Source: Thioglobus_A sp964344985 (GTDB lineage Bacteria > Pseudomonadota > Gammaproteobacteria > PS1 > Pseudothioglobaceae). From it: a stretch of 64,000 bases of DNA. The stretch is taken from contig CAYFPI010000008.1 of the NCBI GenBank assembly GCA_964344985.1, forward strand, positions 1 to 64,000. The letters are read 5' to 3'. This document shows positions 16,295 to 24,838 of this stretch, in pieces (within the stretch, counting starts at the first letter, position 1; each line of letters opens with the position of its first letter). Under the pieces are notes generated by a model that searched no databases, was not told where the DNA came from, and saw nothing but the letters and a program-made list of their open reading frames with translations. The position numbers and the translations under genes were made by a program.

Positions 16295-17713
16295 TTACAC
16301 ACTGTAATACATATCAAACTCAACTGGATGTGGAGATGCACGTAGTGCAGTTACCTCTTTCATCTTAAGATCGATAAATGAATCAATTACATTGTCAGTA
16401 AATACGCCACCAGCTTTTAAGAACTCACGATCTTGATCTAATGCATGTAATGCTTGATCTAGTGAACTACAAACCTTAGGAATTGACTCTTTTTCTTTTT
16501 CAGTTAATTCGTATAAGTCTTCATCACCTGGCTTACCTGGATCAATTTTATTCTTAATACCATCAAGTCCAGCCATTAACATTGCAGCAAATGCAAGGTA
16601 TGGGTTAGCTGTTGGATCTGGGTAACGTACTTCAATACGTGTACCTTTAGGGTTTGATACGAATGGGATACGAATCGCAGCAGAGCGGTTCTTAGCAGAA
16701 TATGCTAGCATTTCTGGTGCTTCAAATCCTGGAACCAAACGCTTGTAAGAGTTTGTTGAAGAGTTACAGAATGCATTTAAAGCTTGAGAGTGCTTAATAA
16801 TACCACCAATGTAATGTAGTGCCGTTTCACTTAAGTTGCCGTAACCATCAGCATCATAGAACAAGTTAACACCGTCTTTAGAAATTGATTGGTGAACGTG
16901 CATACCGTTACCATTATCAACTGCGATTGGCTTAGGCATAAATGTTGCAGTCTTACCGTAGATGTGAGCTACATTATGTACACAGTACTTAAGAATTTGA
17001 GTCTCATCAGCTTTCTTAACCATTGTATTAAATAGCGCACCAATTTCACACTGACCAGCTGTACCCACTTCGTGGTGATGCACTTCAGTTGTTACACCCA
17101 TCTCTTCAATTGCTAAACACATTTGTGCACGAAGATCGTATAATGAATCTACTGGTGGCACTGGGAAGTAGCCGCCTTTAATTCTTGGACGGTGACCTTT
17201 GTTGCCGCCTTCTAAATCTGAACCTGACTCCCAGTCAGCCTCTTCAGAATGAATCTCGTAAAATGCCTTACCAAGACCAAAGCCTGTGTCCCACTTTACA
17301 CTGTCAAAAATGAAAAACTCTGGCTCATTACCAAAATATGCAGTATCACCAATACCAGTTTCATTTAAGTAAGCCTCAGCACGCTTAGCAATTGAACGTG
17401 GATCTTTTTCATAACCCTTCATATCAGTTGACTCAATAATATCACAAGTGATATTTAATGTAGCTTCTTCAGTAAACGGGTCCATGATTGCTGTTGTTGT
17501 ATCTGGCTTCATAATCATGTCAGATTCATTAATTGGCTTCCAGCCAGCGATTGAAGAACCGTCAAACATTTGACCTTCTTCTAATTTTTCAGCATTAATA
17601 GTATGTGCTGGAACACTTACGTGCTGCTCCTTACCTTTAGTATCAGTAAAACGAAAATCAATAAACTTTACGCTATTGTCTTCAATCATCTTCATTACAT
17701 CTTGTGCAGACAT
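16295..17713 (-). CDS. glnA: Glutamine synthetase, type I
   Basis: GlnA makes glutamine from glutamate, ammonia and ATP. It has 472 residues, the usual GSI length. The beta-Grasp domain starts the protein and DGSSIAGWKPINESDM is the GS signature. KPIAVDNGNGMHVHQSI binds ATP and glutamate. The loop carrying DLYELTEKEKESIP holds the tyrosine that is adenylylated in the GSI-beta type. Adenylylation fits the presence of glnD in the window. Ribosome site AGGAG precedes the ATG. The 139-base upstream region is AT-rich; I see no clear NtrC or sigma-54 site in it. Confidence 0.97.
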   Translation of the reverse strand: MSAQDVMKMIEDNSVKFIDFRFTDTKGKEQHVSVPAHTINAEKLEEGQMFDGSSIAGWKPINESDMIMKPDTTTAIMDPFTEEATLNITCDIIESTDMKGYEKDPRSIAKRAEAYLNETGIGDTAYFGNEPEFFIFDSVKWDTGFGLGKAFYEIHSEEADWESGSDLEGGNKGHRPRIKGGYFPVPPVDSLYDLRAQMCLAIEEMGVTTEVHHHEVGTAGQCEIGALFNTMVKKADETQILKYCVHNVAHIYGKTATFMPKPIAVDNGNGMHVHQSISKDGVNLFYDADGYGNLSETALHYIGGIIKHSQALNAFCNSSTNSYKRLVPGFEAPEMLAYSAKNRSAAIRIPFVSNPKGTRIEVRYPDPTANPYLAFAAMLMAGLDGIKNKIDPGKPGDEDLYELTEKEKESIPKVCSSLDQALHALDQDREFLKAGGVFTDNVIDSFIDLKMKEVTALRASPHPVEFDMYYSV

Positions 17714-17852
17714 ATTTTCTCCTTTTTTAACAATTATTTTATCTGACAGACTTTGTCAAGCAGTACGCGCCGTTGCGCACAAAAATTCTTTATTGGTTTT
17801 ATTGTTATATTATAAAAAACCAATATATTTACAATAAAAACAGCGACTTATT

Positions 17853-18077
17853 CTACCCTAATTTCTCTACCAAAAGAACAATCTCATCAGAATTTTCTTT
17901 AATTTCAAGCACTTTGTGACCATGTACCTTACACCATGCAGGAATATCGTGTAAGACTCCAGGATCTGTTGCCAGCACTTCAATGGTGTCACCCACCTGC
18001 GCTTTATTAATCTTCTCACCTAGGCGTATTACTGGCATAGGGCAAAGTAATCTCTTAGTATCTAAATCAAGCTTCAT
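17853..18077 (-). CDS. tusA: TusA/SirA-family sulfur carrier protein
   Basis: The 74-residue protein has the family's only catalytic motif, LLCPMPVIRLGEKI, whose CPxP cysteine carries persulfide sulfur. The rest (GDTIEVLATDPGVLHDIPAWCKVHGHKVLEI) matches the alpha-beta two-layer fold. TusA delivers sulfur for tRNA 2-thiouridine and, in dissimilatory sulfur oxidisers, to DsrEFH and related proteins. Here it overlaps the end of hemF by 11 bases and is last in the xerC-tsaC-hemF-tusA run. It is not next to rhodanese or dsrE genes as the oxidation-type tusA often is. A role in either pathway is possible. Confidence 0.9.
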   Translation of the reverse strand: MKLDLDTKRLLCPMPVIRLGEKINKAQVGDTIEVLATDPGVLHDIPAWCKVHGHKVLEIKENSDEIVLLVEKLG

Positions 18078-18975
18078 TAATCCAGTCCTGTGGCTTTAAA
18101 AATCGATCGTACAATAATGCTTCTTGAGTACCAGACTCTGGCTCATACTGATATTCCCAACGCACTAAAGGTGGTAATGACATCAGAATTGACTCTGTGC
18201 GACCACCAGTTTGCAGACCAAACAACGTGCCTCGATCATAAACCAAATTAAACTCCACATAGCGACCTCGACGATAAAGCTGGAATTGTCTTTCATGATC
18301 ACCAAATGGTGTATCTTTTCTGCGCTCAACAATAGGTCTATAAGCTTTAATATAGCTATCTCCAACACTTTGCATAAATGCAAAACACTGATCAAACCCG
18401 CCTTTGTTTAAATCATCAAAAAATAAGCCACCAATACCGCGCTGCTCATCTCGATGCTTTAGATAAAAATACTCATCACACCATTTTTTATATTTAGCAT
18501 AAACATTATCTCCAAAAGGGTCGCAAGCCTCTTTGGCTTGTTTGTGCCAAAAAACACAATCCTCATTAAAACCATAATACGGGGTTAAATCAAACCCGCC
18601 ACCAAACCACCAAATTGGATCTTCACCTTCTTTTTCTGCAATAAAAAAACGTACATTAGCATGCGAAGTTGGCGCGTAAGGATTTTTTGGATGAATTACT
18701 AAAGACACGCCAAGCGCACTAAAGCTGCGCCCTGCTAACTCTGGTCTATGCGCTGTTGCTGATGCAGGCAGGTTATCACCATGCACAATAGAAAAGTTAA
18801 CCCCGGCCTGTTCGAACACATCACCATTAGCAAGTACTCTGGTTAGGCCGTTGCCTTTATTGTTTGGCTTTTTCCATTTGTCCTTAATAAATTTAGCCTT
18901 GCCATCAACCTGCTCTAATTGCTCGCAAATATCAGCTTGCAAAGATAGTAAATAACTCTGTACTTGATCAATCAC
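18067..18975 (-). CDS. hemF: Oxygen-dependent coproporphyrinogen III oxidase
   Basis: HemF decarboxylates coproporphyrinogen III with O2 to form protoporphyrinogen IX in haem synthesis. The protein has 302 residues. Conserved blocks are NANVRFFIAEKEGEDPIWWFGGGFDLTPYYG (partial SHANVRFF), HRDEQRGIGGLFFDDLN, and RGRYVEFNLVYDRGTLFGLQTGGRTESILMS, with the final LPPLVRWEY. It shows aerobic haem synthesis. It overlaps tsaC by 4 bases and tusA by 11, so the three are transcribed together. Confidence 0.96.
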   Translation of the reverse strand: MIDQVQSYLLSLQADICEQLEQVDGKAKFIKDKWKKPNNKGNGLTRVLANGDVFEQAGVNFSIVHGDNLPASATAHRPELAGRSFSALGVSLVIHPKNPYAPTSHANVRFFIAEKEGEDPIWWFGGGFDLTPYYGFNEDCVFWHKQAKEACDPFGDNVYAKYKKWCDEYFYLKHRDEQRGIGGLFFDDLNKGGFDQCFAFMQSVGDSYIKAYRPIVERRKDTPFGDHERQFQLYRRGRYVEFNLVYDRGTLFGLQTGGRTESILMSLPPLVRWEYQYEPESGTQEALLYDRFLKPQDWINEA

Positions 18976-19508
18976 CTAATTCTCTCTCCCGTTTGTAAAT
19001 TAATAATTTTTGACGCTGAATTATTATCCATGCTTGGAGTGATAATAAAATCCAATCTTTGTTTAAAAAAAGTCATTAACTGCAAAATTGTATTGGCAGT
19101 ATTTTTACCTGATGTATTCGCACTACTTGAAACCAGTGCGCTTTGTGTGGCTGAACATAAATCAACAATCAGTGGATTATTACTCAACCTAATGGCGATC
19201 GTATCAAATCCACCAGTTAAGAATTTTGGCGCACTTTTACTGGCCGTTAATAAATAAGTTGTTGGTTCAGAATCAAGACTCAACCCCTTTAATAGTGACG
19301 CATCTTCAACATAATCATAAAAATATTTAACATCACTTGCTAACAGTATTAATCCTTTAGCGGTTGAGCGCCGTTTAAGGTTTAATAGTCTTGCCATAGA
19401 ATGCTCAAACTTTGGCAAGCATGTTAACCCTTGAATGGTATCCGTTGGATTACTAATTACCCCACCGCTATTTAATATTTTGACCGCTAGTCTGGTTTTA
19501 AAATTCAT
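18972..19508 (-). CDS. tsaC: Threonylcarbamoyl-AMP synthase, TsaC/YrdC family
   Basis: TsaC makes threonylcarbamoyl-AMP for the t6A modification of ANN-decoding tRNAs. I use the ATG at 19508 because it overlaps the xerC stop as ATGA; a GTG at 19532 is less likely. The product has 178 residues. Motifs are NSGGVISNPTDTIQGLTCLP (the KRxTKxxxxP-like nucleotide block is here RRSTAKGLILLA), TYLLTASKSAPKFLTGGFDTIAIRLS, and ALVSSSANTSGK. The short single-domain form is TsaC, not the longer TsaC2/Sua5. Translation looks coupled to xerC. Confidence 0.93.
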   Translation of the reverse strand: MNFKTRLAVKILNSGGVISNPTDTIQGLTCLPKFEHSMARLLNLKRRSTAKGLILLASDVKYFYDYVEDASLLKGLSLDSEPTTYLLTASKSAPKFLTGGFDTIAIRLSNNPLIVDLCSATQSALVSSSANTSGKNTANTILQLMTFFKQRLDFIITPSMDNNSASKIINLQTGERIR

Positions 19509-20374
19509 GCTTTTTTCGCTCTTGGATGGCACTTGTCATACACTTTAGATAATTCTAAAAAATCAAGATGTGTGTAGACTTGGGTTGATTTAATACTCTT
19601 ATGTCCTAAAAACTCTTGAGTAGTTCTCAAATCATGGCTGGATTGTAAAAAATGTGTAGCTGCAGCATGTCTTAACATATGCGGATGGACATTAATTTTA
19701 ATACCTGCATTTAATGCACGTTTTTTAATAATATTTTGCACCGATCTGGCGCTAATTCTTTGGCCATTTTTATTGACAAACAACGCCTCAGTGTTGTGAT
19801 TATCTAAGTGTTTGTTAATTGCATGAATAGCCGACCTCCCAAGTGGCGTATGTCTTGTTTTTGATCCTTTACCTGTTGCCGATAAAAACCCTTGTTTTAA
19901 ATCCACATCTACAAGATTAAGACTTACCAACTCCGAGACTCGAAGACCGCACGAATACAACACCTCAATCATTGCCACATCTCGCCACTCAGTAGCTGAA
20001 TTTGACTGAGGTTTTAGCATTAAAAGTATTTCGTTATAACTAAGTGTATTAGGCAAATTCTGACTAAGTTTTGGCGTTGTAAATTGCACAGCACAATTTG
20101 TTTTTAATTGGCCTTGATTAACCAAATAAGCCAGCAGTCCCCTAATAGACGACAGGTGGCGACGAATACTTCGAGGACTAATGTTTTGACGACGAAGCTG
20201 CATGACAAATAAATTAAGCAAATCACTGGTAAGTTCAGACCAGCCACCCACCTTTTTACTTTGTAAAAAATGCATGAGTTTTACTAAATCACGCTCATAA
20301 GATGTTTGCGTGTTTAATGCATACTGACGCTCATCTTTAAGATGATTGATAAACTCAATAATCGCTTTATTCAA
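19505..20374 (-). CDS. xerC: Site-specific tyrosine recombinase XerC
   Basis: XerC with XerD resolves chromosome dimers at dif. It has 289 residues. The N-terminal SAM-like core-binding domain is followed by the catalytic domain with the Arg in YSCGLRVSELVSLN, then HPHMLRHAAATHFLQS, LGHKSIKSTQVYTHLDF (His and Tyr nucleophile), and the tail KVYDKCHPRAKKA typical of XerC. The conserved R-H-R-H-Y set appears complete. No dif site was recognised in the window. It lies upstream of tsaC in the run and divergent from htpG across 67 bases. Confidence 0.93.
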   Translation of the reverse strand: MNKAIIEFINHLKDERQYALNTQTSYERDLVKLMHFLQSKKVGGWSELTSDLLNLFVMQLRRQNISPRSIRRHLSSIRGLLAYLVNQGQLKTNCAVQFTTPKLSQNLPNTLSYNEILLMLKPQSNSATEWRDVAMIEVLYSCGLRVSELVSLNLVDVDLKQGFLSATGKGSKTRHTPLGRSAIHAINKHLDNHNTEALFVNKNGQRISARSVQNIIKKRALNAGIKINVHPHMLRHAAATHFLQSSHDLRTTQEFLGHKSIKSTQVYTHLDFLELSKVYDKCHPRAKKA

Positions 20375-20441
20375 AATAAGTCTTGTTTTTTTTTCTTTCG
20401 TCCATATTAATACATTTTACGCATAAAACATAGGTAAATAA

Positions 20442-22295
20442 ATGACGACTAAACAGACACATTCTTTCCAAACCGAAGTATCTCAACTTCTACATTTAAT
20501 GATTCACTCTTTGTACTCTAACAAAGAAATTTTTCTAAGAGAGTTGGTATCAAATGCATCAGATGCAATCGATAAGCTTAAATTTGAATCTTTATCAAAT
20601 GATAAATTAGTAGAAGGCAAAGAAGAATTAACCGTTCACGTAGAGGTGGACAAAGATGCTGGCACAATTACTATTAGTGATAACGGTATTGGTATGACTG
20701 AAGAGGAAGTTATGGCAAATATTGGCACCATTGCTAATTCTGGTACTAAGAAATTTTTACAAAGCCTAGATGAAAAACAAGCTGAAGATTCAAATCTAAT
20801 TGGTCAGTTTGGTGTTGGTTTTTACTCTGCATTTATTGTTGCTGATGAAGTAACGCTAACTACTCGTAAAGCTGGTGATGACAAAGCCAATGGTACGGTT
20901 TGGACCTCTAAAGGCGAAGGTGAGTATTCACTAGAAACCAAAGAAGTAGAAGACTTTGGTACCTCAATCACACTTCATATTAAAGATGATGAAAAAGAAT
21001 TTTTAGATGACTATCGCCTGCGCGGCATTATCTCAAAGTACTCAGATCATATTACTGTACCAATTATGATGATCAAACCATCTGAAGAAGAATCAGACAC
21101 CATTGAGTATGAAACAGTTAACAAAGCTAACGCATTCTGGACACAAGACAAAAAAGAATTAAAGCAAGAAGATTATGATGAATTTTACAAATCTTTAACG
21201 TTTGATTTCGAAGCGCCACTTGCACAATTACACAACAGAGTTGAAGGTAATCTTGATTACACTTCTCTTTTATACATCCCATCAAAAGCACCATTTGACA
21301 TGTGGGAGCCAAAGCGTAAAGGCGGCATTAAGCTTTATGCTAAGCGTGTATTTATCATGGAAGATAACGAAGAATTGATGCCGCTTTACTTACGCTTTAT
21401 TAAAGGTGTTATTGATACAGCTGATTTATCGCTAAACGTTTCTCGTGAAATTTTACAAGGCAATAAAGTAGTAGACACAATTCGCAAAGCCAATGTGAAA
21501 CGCATCTTGTCGGCTTTGGAAAAAATGGCTAAAAACAAGCCTGAACAATATGCAACTTTCTGGAAAGAGTTTGGCATGGTCATGAAAGAAGGTGTGGTTG
21601 AAGATCCAGCTAATAAAGATAAGATTGCCGGATTATTGCGTTTCTCAACAACAAAGTCCAACTCTGAAGAACAAACTGTATCTCTGGCTGATTATGTTGC
21701 TAACATGAGTGATGATCAAAAAGATATCTACTACGTAACCGCTGAGACATACGGCGCTGCTAAAGGCTCTCCTCACTTAGAAATCTTCAAACAAAAAGAC
21801 ATTGAGGTACTACTTCTATCTGACCGTGTTGATGAGTGGATGGTAAATAACTTTACTGAGTTTGAAGGCAAAAACCTTAAATCAATTGCCAAAGGTGATT
21901 TAGAAGATTTAGATACCAAAGAAGAAAAGAAAGAAAAAGAAAAGACTGCTAAAGGCTTTAAAAAGACACTTAAAGAAATGCAAACAATTCTTGAAAATCA
22001 AGTTAAAGAAGTTAAAGTTTCAAATCGTCTTAGCGAATCCCCTTCTTGTTTAGTTGCTGATGAAAATGAAATGGGTGGCAACATGGAAAGAATCATGGCA
22101 TCTCTTGGTCAAGACGTTCCAGAAACCAAACCAATTCTTGAAATCAACCCAACTCATCCACTGGTAGAAAAATTAAAAACCAAGGTTGATGAAGATGTGG
22201 TTAAGGTTTTATTTGATCAAGCAGTATTGGCAGAAGGTGGCCAACTTAAAGAGCCGGCTGAATTTGTTAAACGCATGAATAAGTTGATTAACTAA
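20442..22295 (+). CDS. htpG: Molecular chaperone HtpG (Hsp90 family)
   Basis: HtpG is the bacterial Hsp90. It has 617 residues. The GHKL ATPase domain shows NKEIFLRELVSNASDAIDKL, SDNGIGMTEEEV and GQFGVGFYSAFIVAD. The middle domain has GVIDTADLSLNVSREILQ. The C-terminal dimerisation domain has a poorly conserved charged linker (KEEKKEKEKTAKGFKK). It is a single gene with a strong symmetric terminator behind it. I see no clear sigma-32 promoter in the 67-base upstream gap. Confidence 0.97.
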   Translation: MTTKQTHSFQTEVSQLLHLMIHSLYSNKEIFLRELVSNASDAIDKLKFESLSNDKLVEGKEELTVHVEVDKDAGTITISDNGIGMTEEEVMANIGTIANSGTKKFLQSLDEKQAEDSNLIGQFGVGFYSAFIVADEVTLTTRKAGDDKANGTVWTSKGEGEYSLETKEVEDFGTSITLHIKDDEKEFLDDYRLRGIISKYSDHITVPIMMIKPSEEESDTIEYETVNKANAFWTQDKKELKQEDYDEFYKSLTFDFEAPLAQLHNRVEGNLDYTSLLYIPSKAPFDMWEPKRKGGIKLYAKRVFIMEDNEELMPLYLRFIKGVIDTADLSLNVSREILQGNKVVDTIRKANVKRILSALEKMAKNKPEQYATFWKEFGMVMKEGVVEDPANKDKIAGLLRFSTTKSNSEEQTVSLADYVANMSDDQKDIYYVTAETYGAAKGSPHLEIFKQKDIEVLLLSDRVDEWMVNNFTEFEGKNLKSIAKGDLEDLDTKEEKKEKEKTAKGFKKTLKEMQTILENQVKEVKVSNRLSESPSCLVADENEMGGNMERIMASLGQDVPETKPILEINPTHPLVEKLKTKVDEDVVKVLFDQAVLAEGGQLKEPAEFVKRMNKLIN

Positions 22296-22313
22296 ATCAA
22301 ATCAATCGCAAAA

Positions 22314-22350
22314 ACATAAAAAAGCCCGATTTATTCGGACTTTTTTATGT
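22314..22350. terminator. Bidirectional rho-independent terminator between htpG and trmJ
   Basis: ACATAAAAAAGCCCGA / TCGGACTTTTTTATGT with loop TTTAT pairs over 16 positions with one mismatch. On the minus strand that position becomes a G-U pair. T tracts flank both sides. It serves htpG directly and could stop trmJ transcripts 173 bases beyond their stop. Confidence 0.85.
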
Positions 22351-22522
22351 CATTTCAAAAATTTCCAATATTTTTCAGAATAGATTAATTTTTATTAAAA
22401 AAATATTGCCAAACTTAAGATGGAATTTCATTCTATTGTTAACGCTTTTGAAGAGCATATAGAAAAAATATTTGAATAAACAAAAAAACAAACATCCTTG
22501 AAACACTAGGTGTATACTACAA

Positions 22523-23278
22523 TTACTTTATATCAATTGTTTTTTGAAAAGGCTTAATATTTCTCAAAATACCTCTAAAAATTGCCACCTCTTCTTTTTC
22601 AAGCTCAGCTCTTCCGAAGAATCGTCTTAGTCGACGCATTAACAATTCCTTAGGGCGTTTATCTTCAAAATACTCAATATGCTCGAGCACTTGCGCAAGA
22701 TGTGAGTAAAAACCTTCTAACTCATCAAAACTAGCAGTTTCATTTGAAGATTTTTCAAACTCTGTAGTGGTGTTATAAACGTAGTTTTGATATGCAAATA
22801 CTTGAATGGCTGAGGCTACATTGAGTGAGAAATAATTTGGATTTCCTGGAATGGTCATTAGTATTTGACATAAATCTAGCTCTTCATTGGTAAGGCCGTA
22901 TTTCTCTGTACCAAATACCACCGCTACTTCTTGAGACTCAACAGAAGTGGTTTTTTGAATTTCACTACACGCCCCAACCACATCCATTTGCTTCCATTTA
23001 ATATTACGCTGTCGTGCACTGGCGCCAATCACTAAGTGTGTACCTTGCAATGCTTGCTCTAGAGAATCGCACACAACTGCACTTGATAACACGTCATCCG
23101 CACCACTGGCTCTAGCGGTTGCTGTTGCTGATGGGTAGCCTTTTGGAGATACCAAATAAAGCTTTGATAGATTCATGTTTTTCATTGCACGTGCAGCCGC
23201 ACCGATATTGCCAGGCTCGGTAGTATTAACCATAACCACACGAACGTTATCAAAGGTATAATTTGTTTCTTTTTTCAT
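22523..23278 (-). CDS. trmJ: tRNA (cytidine/uridine-32-2'-O)-methyltransferase TrmJ
   Basis: TrmJ is a SPOUT methyltransferase that modifies position 32 in the tRNA anticodon loop using AdoMet. I chose the ATG at 23278, preceded by AGAAGGA. The product has 251 residues. Motifs are VVMVNTTEPGNIGAAARAMKN, VVFGTEKYGLTNEEL (the knot) and IPGNPNYFSLNVASAIQVFAY. The C-terminal extension runs past FYSHLAQVLEHIEYF. Its start is 13 bases from the divergent suhB start, so both ribosome sites overlap the tiny spacer. Confidence 0.94.
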   Translation of the reverse strand: MKKETNYTFDNVRVVMVNTTEPGNIGAAARAMKNMNLSKLYLVSPKGYPSATATARASGADDVLSSAVVCDSLEQALQGTHLVIGASARQRNIKWKQMDVVGACSEIQKTTSVESQEVAVVFGTEKYGLTNEELDLCQILMTIPGNPNYFSLNVASAIQVFAYQNYVYNTTTEFEKSSNETASFDELEGFYSHLAQVLEHIEYFEDKRPKELLMRRLRRFFGRAELEKEEVAIFRGILRNIKPFQKTIDIK

Positions 23279-23291
23279 TCTTCCTTCTATT

Positions 23292-24092
23292 ATGCATCCT
23301 ACGCTTAATATTGCTGTTAAAGCCGCTCGAAAAGCCGGCGATATCATTTTAAGATATCATAATCAAATCGATCTTTTAACGATTGAAAATAAAGCAGCTA
23401 ATGACTTTGTTTCTGAAGTTGATAAAGCTGCTGAAGATGCCATTATAGACGAGTTGAAATATGCCTTTCCTGATCATTCAATCTTAGGTGAAGAAAATGG
23501 TGAAATTTTGGGCGATTCTCGCTTTGTCTGGATTATTGATCCATTAGATGGAACAACTAACTATTTGCACGGGTTTCCGCAATATTCGGTATCGATTGCT
23601 CTGTATGAAAATAACGAACCGGCACATGCTGTGGTATACGATCCATTTAAGGAGGAATTATTTACCGCCTCAAAAGGACAAGGTGCTTATTTAAATGAAC
23701 AGAGAATCCGTGTAACTAACACTAACGGTTTTGAAGATACACTAATTGGTACAGGCTTTCCATTTAAAGAGCCTCAGCATTTAGATGCATACCTCGGTAT
23801 GTTTAAAGCCATCCATCCAAAAGTTGCTGGCATTCGCCGAGCAGGCTCTGCAGCACTTGATTTAGCCTACTTAGCTGCAGGTCGAATGGACGGATTTTGG
23901 GAAATTAAGCTTAATATTTGGGATATTGCTGCAGGCGTGCTTTTAGTAAAAGAGGCTGGTGGCTTTATAGGTGATTTTTCAGGCCGTGGAAAATATCTAG
24001 AAACAGGTAATGTTGTTGCTGGCAATGAAAAAGTTTTTAAAGAAATTTTAAAAACCATTCACCCGCACCTAACAACTGACTTACAACGTTAA
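23292..24092 (+). CDS. suhB: Inositol monophosphatase family protein SuhB
   Basis: SuhB is a Mg-dependent phosphatase that in E. coli also assists rRNA transcription antitermination with NusB. The protein has 266 residues. Metal-site motifs are FPDHSILGEENGEI, WIIDPLDGTTNYLHGFPQYSVS and LNIWDIAAGVLLVKEAGG. RRAGSAALDLAYLAAGRMDGFWE is also present. Length is normal. It diverges from trmJ with 13 bases between the start codons and ends overlapping the convergent dehydrogenase by 4 bases. Confidence 0.94.
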   Translation: MHPTLNIAVKAARKAGDIILRYHNQIDLLTIENKAANDFVSEVDKAAEDAIIDELKYAFPDHSILGEENGEILGDSRFVWIIDPLDGTTNYLHGFPQYSVSIALYENNEPAHAVVYDPFKEELFTASKGQGAYLNEQRIRVTNTNGFEDTLIGTGFPFKEPQHLDAYLGMFKAIHPKVAGIRRAGSAALDLAYLAAGRMDGFWEIKLNIWDIAAGVLLVKEAGGFIGDFSGRGKYLETGNVVAGNEKVFKEILKTIHPHLTTDLQR

Positions 24093-24838
24093 TCTTCTAG
24101 CGTTAATTGCTCACCATTTAAACTTTTAGCACCCTTACTCATTAAATATACAATTGCTGGAGAGTACTGTTCTGGCAATGGATTATTGTCTGCATTTTCT
24201 GCAGGATAAGCCGTTTGTCTCATCTTGGTACGCATACGTTTTGGATCAAGTGAATTGACTTTAATATTGGTTTTTTCCAACTCTTCTGAAAGTGTTTTAC
24301 TCAAGCCCTCAATAGCAAATTTAGAAACACCATAAGCCCCCCAATAAGCGCGAGCTGTACGCCCTACTGACGACGACAAGAATAATACACGCGCATCATC
24401 TGATTTGTTCAATGCAGGAATGAGTGCTTGTGTGAGCATAAACGGCGCATTGACATTAATCTGCATGGTTGAATACCATAATTTAATATCGTATTGCTCA
24501 ATTGGCATCATGGTGCCAATAATGCCAGCATTGTGAATCAAGCCATCAAGCTTGCCGAAATTACTAAAGATGTCGGCTTGTAATTGCTCATAATGCTCAG
24601 GAGTTGCCCCTTCTAAATCTAACGGATAAAGAATTGGTTCCTGAAAACCAGCATCAACCACTTCATCATAAGTAGTTTCAAGTGAAGCCAAATCACGTCC
24701 AAGCATAATAATTGTTGCGCCTGCTTTGGCTAAATCTAGCGTTATCGCTCTACCAAAACCTCGATTGGCGCCAGTTACTAAAATAACCTTATCTTTTAAT
24801 TCGTCTTTGGTGATTTGGTAATTAACTGAAATATTCAT
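24089..24838 (-). CDS. Short-chain dehydrogenase/reductase, YciK-like
   Basis: The protein is an NAD(P)-dependent SDR of 249 residues. It has the TGANRGFGRAI nucleotide motif (TGxxxGxG), NAGI at the structural site, catalytic SSSVGRTARAYWGAYGVSKFA (S, YxxxK), and the late block VNSLDPKRMRTKMRQTAYPAE. The last segment and overall size resemble E. coli YciK, whose substrate is unknown. It begins one base before the rmuC stop and overlaps suhB's end by 4 bases. Confidence 0.82.
   Translation of the reverse strand: MNISVNYQITKDELKDKVILVTGANRGFGRAITLDLAKAGATIIMLGRDLASLETTYDEVVDAGFQEPILYPLDLEGATPEHYEQLQADIFSNFGKLDGLIHNAGIIGTMMPIEQYDIKLWYSTMQINVNAPFMLTQALIPALNKSDDARVLFLSSSVGRTARAYWGAYGVSKFAIEGLSKTLSEELEKTNIKVNSLDPKRMRTKMRQTAYPAENADNNPLPEQYSPAIVYLMSKGAKSLNGEQLTLED

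Noticed and set aside
17731..17759. TTGACA-N17-TAATTG before glnA
   Set aside because: It looks like a sigma-70 promoter but would start the transcript inside the ribosome site of glnA, so the spacing does not work.
22420..22479. Short open frame MEFHSIVNAFEEHIEKIFE after htpG
   Set aside because: Only 19 codons, no ribosome site and in an AT-rich gap; chance is the simpler explanation.
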